The notes under the pieces are model-generated. The model ran no database searches. It saw only the letters and a program-made list of their open reading frames with translations, and was not told the DNA's origin. From a virus, in IMG/VR virus record IMGVR_UViG_3300049734_000125, positions 1 to 40,953 of that record: a DNA stretch of 40,953 nucleotides; one strand, 5' to 3'. Both the position numbers and the translations under genes were made by a program. Below, piece after piece: positions 21,994 through 30,043 of this stretch (the first letter of the stretch is position 1; each line of letters begins with the position of its first letter).

Positions 21994-22409
21994 GCGCGGT
22001 AGAACACGATGTAATCACGCGACATGCGAAAGAGCTCGGCCACCTGATCGAAATCCTCGCGGCCCTGGTCGAGGAACGTGCCCATGATGGTGACGGTCTC
22101 GGTCGGCGAATTCGAGCCCCAGACGACATTCCCGGCAAAGCCGGTCATGACCTCATAGGCGGCATCGGCGAGTTGGCAGGCGCTATCATTGCGCAATGCC
22201 CAGGCATCCAATTGGATGCGGGTTTGCGCCAGCCGCGAATCGCCCTGCATGTGATAGTCGCCGGTCTCGTTGATGCGGTTGAACACGATCGACGGATCCT
22301 TTTGCCCTTGCGGCAGGCGCACGACATGGATGCGCACGCCGCCGACCAGCGAATTGACGGTCGAATCGGCGAGCAGGAGCGCGCGAACGGCGGCGCGAAT
22401 GTTTTTCAT
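21990..22409 (-). CDS. tail completion protein, DUF3168
   Basis: A 139-residue protein with ALLLADSTVNSLVGGVRIHV, PSIVFNRINETGDYHMQGDS and RIQLDAWALRNDSACQLADA, the standard DUF3168 pattern (R-Q-D-W-A). The C-terminus (EDFDQVAELFRMSRDYIVFY) completes the domain. It caps the tail tube for joining to the head. It is coupled by 4-bp overlaps on both sides. Confidence 0.9.
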   Translation of the reverse strand: MKNIRAAVRALLLADSTVNSLVGGVRIHVVRLPQGQKDPSIVFNRINETGDYHMQGDSRLAQTRIQLDAWALRNDSACQLADAAYEVMTGFAGNVVWGSNSPTETVTIMGTFLDQGREDFDQVAELFRMSRDYIVFYRA

Positions 22410-22765
22410 CGGTCGGTCTGCCTGGCGGTGATGATCTGCAACCCTTCCCGGCGCCCGATCTCGTTCACGGCCATCACGTCGTAAATCGAGGCTGTCGGCG
22501 GATCGCCAGCGTCGGCGGATGGATAGATGATGCGGTCGAGCGGCGTGAGATCGGCGAGATCGGATGACCAGCGGACGCGAAATTCAGTCTGCTGCCGGGC
22601 GATGTACTGCTCGCCGGAAAACCGCTCCTCGCCGCGCACCGGCGACACCGAGGCCGGCTTGTCGGCGGCGAGCGCCGACCATGTGTCGATCGGCTCGCCG
22701 GTGTCGGAATAGCTCGAGCTCTTGCGCTGGATGGTGATGTGACGATCGAGGCGCCCGGCTCTCAT
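22406..22765 (-). CDS. head closure/head-tail adaptor protein
   Basis: A 119-residue SPP1 gp16-like adaptor: MRAGRLDRHITIQRKSSS, EPIDTWSALAADKPASV, SGEQYIARQQTEFRVRWSSD, and a C-terminal YDVMAVNEIGRREGLQIITA. These are the conserved blocks of phage head-tail joining proteins (the H-I-RIT-Q, W and R-R-D patterns). It is separated from its connector gene by about 10 kb of decoration, lectin and glycan genes, which is unusual. Confidence 0.9.
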   Translation of the reverse strand: MRAGRLDRHITIQRKSSSYSDTGEPIDTWSALAADKPASVSPVRGEERFSGEQYIARQQTEFRVRWSSDLADLTPLDRIIYPSADAGDPPTASIYDVMAVNEIGRREGLQIITARQTDR

Positions 22766-22769
22766 ATCT

Positions 22770-24926
22770 CTAATTCGACCTCTTGCCTGAAGGGTTATTG
22801 TTGCGCCTGCCGATTGCGGCGTTCTGGCGTTTGCCGCGGGCTAGGTTCTCGCGCTGGCCTCTGGCGGTGTTGTCCCGTTCCGTCACCGGGAGATTCAAAT
22901 CGCGTTCCGAAGTTGTGCTCCTGGCCGGTGCAGGACCAGGCTCGCCCAACGAAATGAACGCGAACCATTGCTGCTGCCCAACCAGCAGCGCCGCCGGCAA
23001 TTTGACGGGAGTGCCGAGAGGGACGAACCATTTGTCGACGGTTACAACCTCCGGGGCAGGCGTGAAATAACCCCAGAATGCCGCCGCCTGATTGGCGACA
23101 CTTACCTTGCGGCGCGTCGGTTGCGACAGCGGTTGCAGCCATTTGTCGACGCGATCCGTGCGCTCGACAAACGGGACCGATATCAAGCCATCCGGCTGAC
23201 TTGGCTGCTCGACAATCACCGGCCGCGCGAACGGCTGATACCACTTGTCGAGCGTAACGATCTCATCCGAAGGGGTGAGATAACCCCAGGTAAAGACGGT
23301 CGGCGGTGCCGGTTGCCTGCGCCTGATCGGCTCCGACAACTGCCGATGCCACGCATATTCTTCGACCGTTCGCGGGAACGGATCGTTGATGCTCGCCGGG
23401 AGAGCTGCGACGCTATCCTTGCGCCGCATCGGCTCGGCAAATGGCGCGAACCATTTGTCGAGCGTAATCAGCTCATCCGAGACGTGAAGGTAGCCCCAAC
23501 AAAACTCTGTCGGAGGCGGTGGCTTCTTGCGCCGCATCGGCTCCGACAGCGGCCGATGCCAGGCGTATTCCTCGACGGTCCGCGGGAACGGATCGTTGAT
23601 GCTCGCCGGCACCGAGGCAACGCTGTCCTTGCGTCGGACCGGTTCGGCAAGCGATATATACCAGTCAATTTTGATGACCGGTTCTGAATAGAACGCGAAT
23701 TCTGTTGGCGGTGCCGAAACCTTGCGCCGCACTGGCTCCGACAGCGGTCGATGCCAGTCGATGGTTATTTGCGGGAACGGATCGTTGATGTTCGCCGGGA
23801 GAGCTGCGACGCTGGGCTTGCGCCGCACCGGCTCGGCAAGTGGCGAAAACCATTTGTCGAGGGTGACGACCTCGACGGCCTCGAGGAAGTAGGAATAGCT
23901 CAGCGCCTCCGGCTGCGGCCTGGTAGCGCGCGGCGTCGGCTGAGAGGGCGGTTGCTGCCAGCCTGTTATCTCGACAGGGACCGGCTGATGCAGCGAGGGA
24001 TAGAGCCGGTCCCTAAAATACGGAACCGAGATGACGATCGAGGTAGCCTTGACGGCATCGTCACCCGGCGTCGGAGGCGGCGCAACGATCGGTACCGCCT
24101 CGTGCAGCGACTTGTAGAGCGTCGCCCTCCGATACGGCACCGGCATCGATGCGGCGCTGGCGACGACATCGTTGTTACCCGGCGTCGGGACCGCCGATGG
24201 CGTCATCCCGCTCCAGAACAAACCCGCCGCCATGACCGCGACGGGCAGCACGCGAGGCGGAAACCGCGACGGATAGACGGCATCCGCGAAGGTCGGATCC
24301 TGGCGGAACGATGCCGTAGTCTGTGCGGCATTAACGGTCGAGCCGGCGCCGAACTGCGGCGTCACCGTCGCCGTACTGGTAACCACGATCCGTTGTACGC
24401 CGGTCGAGACGTTGGCGCGGGCGACCGTCTGCGTGATGACGCCGGGCGAGGTGGCTGTGAGCGTGACGTTGGCGGCGATGGCGCACGCCGCCATCACCAC
24501 TTCGTTCCGCTGCGCCAGCGTGCCGGTCGGAGGGCAATCGTGTGGCGAAGTGCCGTCGGTCGTGTTGGCCGGATTGGCGTCGAGCGGCGAGACGTGGAAC
24601 GGCCCCTCGATCACCGAGGCGACGGCACTGGCGTCGTTGACCGAGGCGGTGGCGGCGACCGACACCTGCGTCAGCGTGCCGGCGGCGGTGACGAGCGAAT
24701 AGAAGCAGCGGATCGTCGCGTTGCCGGCATCGGTGCCGGCGTTGACTGCAGTGTAGGAGTTGCCGAGATTGTCGCTCGCCGCCGTTGCGGTGAGCGCCGT
24801 CTGCTGCGAAAAGCAGACGAAGATCAGGTCAGCGACGGCGACTAAGACCGAGCCGGTGAGGTTGGTAGGATTGGTGACCGAGGCGACCGAGGCAGTCAGC
24901 GAGCCTTTGTGATCACCAAAGGCCAT
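22770..24926 (-). CDS. virion-associated repeat protein with W..PLSEPVRRK repeats
   Basis: A 718-residue protein in three parts. Residues 1-215 are a beta-rich, Thr/Ala-rich domain of the kind seen in virion surface proteins. Residues about 330-665 carry 9-10 copies of a motif like D-K-W-F-x-P-L-(A/S)-E-P-V-R-R-K, many separated by SVAALPASINDPFP and TVEEYAWHR. The last 40 residues are basic with octapeptide-like steps (RGQREN, LARGKRQN, AAIGRRNN, PSGKRSN). At DNA level the spacer GCGGGAACGGATCGTTGATG recurs at about 23372, 23582 and 23771. W-LSEPVR repeats occur in other phage genomes without known function. Probable structural protein. Confidence 0.75.
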   Translation of the reverse strand: MAFGDHKGSLTASVASVTNPTNLTGSVLVAVADLIFVCFSQQTALTATAASDNLGNSYTAVNAGTDAGNATIRCFYSLVTAAGTLTQVSVAATASVNDASAVASVIEGPFHVSPLDANPANTTDGTSPHDCPPTGTLAQRNEVVMAACAIAANVTLTATSPGVITQTVARANVSTGVQRIVVTSTATVTPQFGAGSTVNAAQTTASFRQDPTFADAVYPSRFPPRVLPVAVMAAGLFWSGMTPSAVPTPGNNDVVASAASMPVPYRRATLYKSLHEAVPIVAPPPTPGDDAVKATSIVISVPYFRDRLYPSLHQPVPVEITGWQQPPSQPTPRATRPQPEALSYSYFLEAVEVVTLDKWFSPLAEPVRRKPSVAALPANINDPFPQITIDWHRPLSEPVRRKVSAPPTEFAFYSEPVIKIDWYISLAEPVRRKDSVASVPASINDPFPRTVEEYAWHRPLSEPMRRKKPPPPTEFCWGYLHVSDELITLDKWFAPFAEPMRRKDSVAALPASINDPFPRTVEEYAWHRQLSEPIRRRQPAPPTVFTWGYLTPSDEIVTLDKWYQPFARPVIVEQPSQPDGLISVPFVERTDRVDKWLQPLSQPTRRKVSVANQAAAFWGYFTPAPEVVTVDKWFVPLGTPVKLPAALLVGQQQWFAFISLGEPGPAPARSTTSERDLNLPVTERDNTARGQRENLARGKRQNAAIGRRNNNPSGKRSN

Positions 24927-24938
24927 TGCCGTGCACCC

Positions 24939-25721
24939 TTAATAGGCGACCATACGTCGGCTGGTCACCAGAGCTACTTGTGACGAAATCAATGCGATCT
25001 CACCAGTGACGGCCGCGACAAAAACGGCAGGATGTAGCCCGATTGGTTTTATGATAGGCGGATGTGCGGCGTTGGTGCCACTACTATTCGACCCAACTGC
25101 GCTACTCCAAATGTCCAATAGGTTCGACGTATTCCACAGAGGACAATAGAACGAATTCGCTCTTGGGTAAAACCTGGGTGAATAGCCGTTGCCGTATGCG
25201 ATGCAGTAATGATCCGGCATATAAACCGGATGGATGGCGAACTCGGAATAGTCCCCGTCGACGCCGTCAAGTCCCTCTGCCGTCTCATGCCCAACCTGAA
25301 TAGAGCTCGAAGAGTCGGTCAAAGTTGCCGGAGTACCATCAAGACCAGCAAAAATACCAACGGTGCGATTTACACCGTTAACCCATATTTCCATCGCCTT
25401 CGGATCGGCACGCCACCTGAACACGCAGCGATAAAGCGTTCCCGTCGCAAAATCCAAGTCAGTGGTTTTGCGCCCAAGCAAACTGGCACCGCCGCCGCCG
25501 CCGTCTGAAACGGCAATAGCGAGCTCGTTCGTGTCGGTGACCGCCAGAACCCATGCAAGGTTTGCGCTGACAGCTCCCCAATGGCTGGCGAGTCGCTCAT
25601 CGTCCGCGACAGCGGAAGCCAGAAACGTGATGGAAACCGTCAAGGCGGTGACACCAGCGTCAATCGCCAAATCCCCAAAATCAACACGCGCATTCGATGC
25701 GCCGAGAAGGTTGACGGCCAT
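24939..25721 (-). CDS. LamG/concanavalin A-like virion protein
   Basis: A 260-residue protein with the order of a lectin-like jelly-roll: ALTVSITFLASAVADDERLA, TLYRCVFRWRADPKAMEIWV, then NGVNRTVGIFAG and SSSSIQVGHETAEGLDG. The pattern resembles LamG domains of the tail hub. The C-terminus (PRFYPRANSFYCPLWNTSNL) recalls phage structural proteins. It probably sits on the head or tail surface and binds sugar. Four bases or fewer separate it from its neighbours. Confidence 0.65.
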   Translation of the reverse strand: MAVNLLGASNARVDFGDLAIDAGVTALTVSITFLASAVADDERLASHWGAVSANLAWVLAVTDTNELAIAVSDGGGGGASLLGRKTTDLDFATGTLYRCVFRWRADPKAMEIWVNGVNRTVGIFAGLDGTPATLTDSSSSIQVGHETAEGLDGVDGDYSEFAIHPVYMPDHYCIAYGNGYSPRFYPRANSFYCPLWNTSNLLDIWSSAVGSNSSGTNAAHPPIIKPIGLHPAVFVAAVTGEIALISSQVALVTSRRMVAY

Positions 25722-26245
25722 CAGGTCTCTCGAATTTCGATGAAATGAATGCTCGCATCGCCGGTAACGTCGGTACCGGAGCTTGGCGTCGTATCGCGAA
25801 AAATCCGTAGATCGAAATAATCCCCTGCTACCACTCCATCCATGTCGGCGCCAGCCGTAAATGTAATGCTCGCATAAGCAACTTCACCGACCGCGCTCGG
25901 TGCCGTGTCCACTACGACGTTGAAATCATAGGAATGGCTGGTAGTGTCCAAATCTTCGGCGTCGTCGGCGATCCGCCGAAACGCCGCTCCCCAAGCGACC
26001 ACGTCCGGGGCTGCTTCCGCCGCCGAGTAGCCGATGATCACAGTGGTCCCGCCGCCGGAAAAGAATTGCGGCATCACGCCGCGATAATCCATGAACTCTT
26101 CTGTAGTGTCATCAAAGGCGACAACGGGAATGCTCTCTGCCGGCGTCGACGCGCCACCCATGACGGTCAACTGCGCCGCCGTGGTTGCGTTCGGCGGGTT
26201 TGCATGCTCTGCGGTCATAATGAGAAGCGTATCGCCCGATGCCAT
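25721..26245 (-). CDS. putative virion surface protein
   Basis: A 174-residue beta-rich protein: MASGDTLLIMTAEHANPPNA, PVVAFDDTTEEFMDYRGVMP, then GGGTTVIIGYSAAEA and a C-terminal DFNVVVDTAPSAVGEVAYAS and YFDLRIFRDTTPSSGTDV. This form is common in phage tail-fibre or head-fibre accessory genes of environmental phages. No enzymatic motif. It shares one base with the start of the next gene. Confidence 0.55.
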   Translation of the reverse strand: MASGDTLLIMTAEHANPPNATTAAQLTVMGGASTPAESIPVVAFDDTTEEFMDYRGVMPQFFSGGGTTVIIGYSAAEAAPDVVAWGAAFRRIADDAEDLDTTSHSYDFNVVVDTAPSAVGEVAYASITFTAGADMDGVVAGDYFDLRIFRDTTPSSGTDVTGDASIHFIEIRET

Positions 26246-26246
26246 C

Positions 26247-26687
26247 TCAATTCCCCAACTTGCTACGCACTGAAGTCTTGAGCTGTGCGCCAGTTCGCTG
26301 CGGAATGTTCGGTATGTCCGCGATTGCTGATTTTATCGTCGCCAATGTCGAATTCTGATCGATCGCGTCCAAAATTGCATTCATCCGTTCCGAGTGCAGA
26401 TTGAGATCGTCCATCGTGGTCAATGCCAGCGCCCGGATAATGTCCTCGACGTTATCCATGCGCGTAGCCGTAGCATCGCGGTTTGCATCCAACTCGTTTG
26501 CATCAACCGCATCACGCTCGGCCTTGGACATGAGCGTAACCACGTCGCCGGTGATGACCCAATACTTTGACGGATAGCCCACGACCTCGGACATGTCCGG
26601 ATTATGTATCCACTGCTCGACAGGATATTCCGGCGTATTGGCCGATGTTAGAAATTGCTTGGTCGTGCGGTTTAACACGTTTGCCAT
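26247..26687 (-). CDS. unknown structural-region protein
   Basis: A 146-residue protein: MANVLNRTTKQFLTSANTPE, QWIHNPDMSEVVGYPSKYWV, VTLMSKAERDAVDANELDAN, then a helical C-terminus with ALALTTMDDLNLHSERMNAI. The Met-Ser-Lys-Ala-Glu-Arg-Asp-Ala-Val-Asp type segment is recurrent in phage proteins upstream of fibre genes. AGAGG lies 5 bases before the ATG at 26687; a GTG 6 bp upstream is also in frame. Function unknown. Confidence 0.6.
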   Translation of the reverse strand: MANVLNRTTKQFLTSANTPEYPVEQWIHNPDMSEVVGYPSKYWVITGDVVTLMSKAERDAVDANELDANRDATATRMDNVEDIIRALALTTMDDLNLHSERMNAILDAIDQNSTLATIKSAIADIPNIPQRTGAQLKTSVRSKLGN

Positions 26688-26696
26688 ATTCACCTC

Positions 26697-26948
26697 TCAT
26701 CCGAACGACATCCGCCGATTTGCTGCGCGTGTTTCCGCGCGCTCGATCTTTTTGAGGAACGGCGTACAGACGCGCAGTTTGGCGCAACGCGCACAGATCA
26801 CCTTCATGCAGGCGCGACAGAAGTCGCCGACCTCCTCGATCTTCTTGTTCACCGGCACATGCACGACGCGCTGGCAATGGGCGCAAGTGTGCGTATCGCA
26901 CTCGCGCACTCCATCCGGCCCGGTGATCGTGGCGTAGCCTTGCGCCAT
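26697..26948 (-). CDS. zinc-binding protein in the structural operon
   Basis: An 83-residue protein with several Cys/His pairs: DTHTCAHCQRVVHVP, FCRACMKVICARCAKLRVCT. The spacing suggests two zinc sites. The C-terminus is basic (KIERAETRAANRRMSFG). It is found between two presumed virion genes. Phages of rhizobia often have such a zinc-finger gene in this place; its role is unknown. Confidence 0.6.
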   Translation of the reverse strand: MAQGYATITGPDGVRECDTHTCAHCQRVVHVPVNKKIEEVGDFCRACMKVICARCAKLRVCTPFLKKIERAETRAANRRMSFG

Positions 26949-26950
26949 CG

Positions 26951-27424
26951 CTATTCGAAGAAATGCACCGTGCACATGATCGTCCCGGTATAGGCGGGAG
27001 ATTTCGCCCGGAACCCGATGCCGTTGACGTCAGTTGCCGGAACAATCAATTCACCGCCCGGTGAGGCGACCCACCTATACGATGCCCTTTGATTTACGGG
27101 AATTTCGATCAATTGGGTCGAGGCAGTTACGGTTGGCTCGGCAGTGTGATTGACCGTTTCCGTCACCAGGGCGGCAGCGTCGGCGGCATCGATTGGCGCC
27201 GCGGTTGCCGCGGTGCCGGTACCAACACTGGTCTGCCGATCGGCCTTGTACGTAAGCACGTTATCGGCTGGCGTGCCGTCAGCACCGAACATGGCGTCAT
27301 AGATATATGCGCGGCGAAGCGTGGTTGCGCCCGTTGCGGCGGTGAGGCTGATTGCAGTCTTGTAGGTCGTCGTCATCGCCTGCTGCGTGCCGGCGGTGCC
27401 GTTGCTGATAGCATACTTGGCCAT
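26951..27424 (-). CDS. putative decoration/virion protein
   Basis: A 157-residue Thr/Ala-rich, beta-rich protein: MAKYAISNGTAGTQQAMTTT, AISLTAATGATTLRRAYIYD, PADNVLTYKADRQTSVGTGT, and GGELIVPATDVNGIGFRAKS. The N-terminus resembles small phage proteins of head or tail decoration. TTTCTCC at the promoter side reads as GGAGAAAT on the minus strand before the ATG, a good ribosome site. It directly follows the glycan cassette and could be an acceptor, but this is not shown. Confidence 0.55.
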   Translation of the reverse strand: MAKYAISNGTAGTQQAMTTTYKTAISLTAATGATTLRRAYIYDAMFGADGTPADNVLTYKADRQTSVGTGTAATAAPIDAADAAALVTETVNHTAEPTVTASTQLIEIPVNQRASYRWVASPGGELIVPATDVNGIGFRAKSPAYTGTIMCTVHFFE

Positions 27425-27447
27425 TTCATTTCTCCTCGGTTTCGATT

Positions 27448-28260
27448 CTAGTCAATCAACGCCCACAACGTGCCATCTACCAATTCATGCTCATTGAATT
27501 GGCAGTAAGCGAGAGACCATAGCCACGGCTCTCGATCCGGATAGATCGGATTTTCGATCTGCGAGAGATCGGTTTTGCCGACCAGCGCCGCCGCCGAGCT
27601 CGTATCGACGAACACCGGGCAGCCCATGATCACCGCCTCGACGCCGGCATTCGATCCATGCGTCACCAGAGCGTGAGCGCCTTGCAGGTCATCCCACAAC
27701 CGTCGCCCGCCGGGCATGCGATCGCTGGCTCGCCGCTGCATTTCCTTGGTGCGAAAAACCAGCGGTCGATCGGTAGCCGCTTGCAACTGCTTTACGGTCC
27801 TTTCAGTCCAATCCTCGATGCCGTGAAACTTCGCATAATACGGCGACGGCTCGGCGATGACGATGTGGTGGCCGCCGCGCGCCCACGGGATCACTTCTGT
27901 TTTCGTATGTATCCATCGATCGCTGGGCACCTGGCGAATCTTCGCCATCTGAAATGCATTGATGTGCCACCGGTACATGCCACCGTCTGCCCCGCGCGGC
28001 AGATCGGTTGCAAACACTCTGCGGCAATAACCACGGTCCCAATAGATCCACGTGCGACCGCGGGCCTGCCATCGATCGATCAACGGGCGCAACTCGGCCG
28101 TGCAGCCCACGATGGGGATCACATCGTCAGGCAACTGCGCGAGTTTGTCATAGTCGCGCACGCTGCCTCCGACCTTGCGGCCGATGCGGTCAAACAAATT
28201 TTGCTTGAAACCTTTCAGGCCCGGCGGGATGAACAAGCGTACCCGATCGGGATCGATCAT
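27448..28260 (-). CDS. glycosyltransferase, capsule-synthesis-like
   Basis: A 270-residue GT-B-type protein. The N-terminal half has SVRDYDKLAQLPDDVIPIVG and TWIYWDRGYCRRVFATD. The C-terminal half has RPLVFRTKEMQRR, then AHALVTHGSNAGVEAVIMGC and PVFVDTSSAAALVGK, which is the H-x-S-N-A-G-x-E-A-x-x-x-G-x-P pattern of capsule polysaccharide (KpsC/S-like) transferases. It is the last gene of the eight-gene cassette. The start at 28260 overlaps the previous stop as ATGA. Donor and acceptor cannot be told. Confidence 0.75.
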   Translation of the reverse strand: MIDPDRVRLFIPPGLKGFKQNLFDRIGRKVGGSVRDYDKLAQLPDDVIPIVGCTAELRPLIDRWQARGRTWIYWDRGYCRRVFATDLPRGADGGMYRWHINAFQMAKIRQVPSDRWIHTKTEVIPWARGGHHIVIAEPSPYYAKFHGIEDWTERTVKQLQAATDRPLVFRTKEMQRRASDRMPGGRRLWDDLQGAHALVTHGSNAGVEAVIMGCPVFVDTSSAAALVGKTDLSQIENPIYPDREPWLWSLAYCQFNEHELVDGTLWALID

Positions 28261-28901
28261 TGCCAATGCTGCCGTACCCATGGCAGTTTGGTGAACTTGG
28301 CGGGATCGCGCCAACCGGGAAACACCACGAGGCGCGCATCGGCCGGCAACCGATCGTCGCGCGGCCAGCCCGGTTTTTTGAACGCATAGATGCCGGAGCT
28401 CGAGCCGCATTGCCACGTCGCCGCCCACGGCAGTTTGTGCGCCAGCCATGCCTGATCATCGGGGAATGCATGGAACGGCACCGCACGCACCGCCTCGAGG
28501 CTGAAATCATTCCACACGTCGGCATGCTCGCCGCAGGTCAGCATCATGATCGAGCCGTTGTACGGACACGGGTTCACGCTATTGGCGCCGCCGAGAATGA
28601 TGAAACTCGCGTCGAGATCGAACAGCGGCGACAGGTCGCCGGTGATGACGACATCGAGATCGATGGTCACCAGCCGATCGCCCTGCCGCAATCCCTGCCG
28701 GTGCTGCCAGTGCGGATCGAACATCCGCAACCGCGCCAAGCAGCCGGGGGCTTGCGTTAACCATTCATCTTCCCATTGCGGCGTCGCCACTATGAACCGA
28801 TAAGGCGTCCGCATGTTGCGGCGGATGCCACGCGCCAATTTGCCTACATAATCGGCCGTATACTTGCTGCCCCAGATCCAGGTCGCGATGATCAGCGCCA
28901 C
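28257..28901 (-). CDS. GT-A glycosyltransferase
   Basis: A 214-residue protein with an N-terminal WIWGSKYTADYVGKLARGIR and TPYRFIVATP typical of GT-A nucleotide-binding folds. A metal-binding DLD at 81-83 lies in VTIDLDVVITGDL, and SFIILGGANSVNPCPYNGSI and AWLAHKLPWAATWQ follow. The arrangement is like glycosyltransferases that act on lipopolysaccharide. It overlaps the upstream methyltransferase by 10 bp and the next gene by 4. Confidence 0.8.
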   Translation of the reverse strand: MALIIATWIWGSKYTADYVGKLARGIRRNMRTPYRFIVATPQWEDEWLTQAPGCLARLRMFDPHWQHRQGLRQGDRLVTIDLDVVITGDLSPLFDLDASFIILGGANSVNPCPYNGSIMMLTCGEHADVWNDFSLEAVRAVPFHAFPDDQAWLAHKLPWAATWQCGSSSGIYAFKKPGWPRDDRLPADARLVVFPGWRDPAKFTKLPWVRQHWQ

Positions 28902-29473
28902 AGCACGCCGATGCCGTAGTAATTATTCGGCGGATATAAACGAAATTCTTTGAACCGCCGGCCCTGCTTGACGTCATTCCAGAATTTCGGTGTGCCCATC
29001 CGCGTCGCGTCCGGTGTATTGCCCTTGCGGCTGCGCCAGGTCTCGTTCCAGTTGATATCGTGGAATGCGACGAGGCGCGCCATCGGCCCGTAATTATTCC
29101 AATCGGCCTCAACGTATTCCGGCGCATGACAGCCATCGATGAACAGTGCATCATATGGCCCAAATTCGGCGACACGATCGATCGTTTCCGCCGCGGTGCT
29201 GTCGCCATGGATGAAATGCGCGTCATAACCGGATGCGCGCAATTGCCCGATGCATTCCTCCAAATCCGCCTTTGCATCCGGATGGTGCGCCATCTCGTCG
29301 ACGGCGACGACCCGCGACCCTCTCGGCAACGCCAGTGCAATGCGCCACAGCGAGCCGCCGAACAGTGATCCGATTTCGAGATAGGACCGCACTGATTCCT
29401 GGCGCAGAATTTGTATGAACGCTGCGAGCTCGTTCTTGTCCTGCAGCGGCTCGCCCTTGTATCGAGCGGCCAT
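28892..29473 (-). CDS. SAM-dependent methyltransferase, sugar O-methyltransferase type (copy B)
   Basis: A 193-residue class I methyltransferase: YLEIGSLFGGSLWRIALALP (motif I), VVAVDEMAHHPDA, FIHGDSTAAETIDRV, and FIDGCHAPEYVEADWNNYGP, then VAFHDINW. The D-G-x-H and F-H-D patterns resemble CmcI/rhamnosyl O-methyltransferase-type enzymes that methylate sugars. It shares the same framework and the ending YGIGVLWR with the next upstream gene, so the two are tandem duplicates. It is separated from copy A by 3 bp. Confidence 0.8.
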   Translation of the reverse strand: MAARYKGEPLQDKNELAAFIQILRQESVRSYLEIGSLFGGSLWRIALALPRGSRVVAVDEMAHHPDAKADLEECIGQLRASGYDAHFIHGDSTAAETIDRVAEFGPYDALFIDGCHAPEYVEADWNNYGPMARLVAFHDINWNETWRSRKGNTPDATRMGTPKFWNDVKQGRRFKEFRLYPPNNYYGIGVLWR

Positions 29474-29476
29474 TTC

Positions 29477-30043
29477 TCAGTACCTCCACAGCACGCCGAT
29501 GCCGTTGTCGCGCGGACAATTGCGGATCTCGACATGCCGATGCTGTTGCTTGATCTCGGCCCATATCCGCGGCACCTCGATCGGCATTTTCTTCGTCGGC
29601 TCGGGCCGGGCGATCCAGCCGACGTCGTGGAACGCCACCATGCGGCCGAGCTCGCCGTAGGCTTTCCAATCGGCGCGCACATAGGGCTCGGTATGATTGG
29701 CATCGATGAACACCAGATCGAACGGCCCGAGCTTTGTCACGTCCGCGATCACTTGCGGATCGGTGCTGTCGCCAATGAGCAGATAGGCCTCGTGACCGAG
29801 GCGCAAAAGATGATCGACACAGGCCTCGAGATGCGGCTGCGATTCCTTGAACGAACGATCGCCGTGCGGCAGATCGACGGCAACGATGCGCGAGCGTGGC
29901 GGCAGTTCCGAGCCGATGAACCAGAGCGAGCCGCCGTGCTTGCAGCCGATCTCGAGATAGCGGGTGACCTTTTCGCGCTTGATCAGATCGAGAAATTTCC
30001 GCATCTCGACGCGATCCTGCAGCATGGCGGTCTGGTACTTCAT
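29477..30043 (-). CDS. SAM-dependent methyltransferase, sugar O-methyltransferase type (copy A)
   Basis: A 188-residue enzyme: YLEIGCKHGGSLWFIGSELP, IVAVDLPHGDRSFKESQPHL, LLIGDSTDPQVIADVT, VFIDANHTEPYVRADWKAYG and VAFHDVGW. The blocks align one to one with copy B (YLEIG-GGSLW, GDST, FID-H-YV-ADW-YG, VAFHD, NGIGVLWRY end). Probably it methylates a hydroxyl on a sugar made by the neighbouring transferases. It starts by ATGA overlap with the GT9-like gene. Confidence 0.8.
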   Translation of the reverse strand: MKYQTAMLQDRVEMRKFLDLIKREKVTRYLEIGCKHGGSLWFIGSELPPRSRIVAVDLPHGDRSFKESQPHLEACVDHLLRLGHEAYLLIGDSTDPQVIADVTKLGPFDLVFIDANHTEPYVRADWKAYGELGRMVAFHDVGWIARPEPTKKMPIEVPRIWAEIKQQHRHVEIRNCPRDNGIGVLWRY

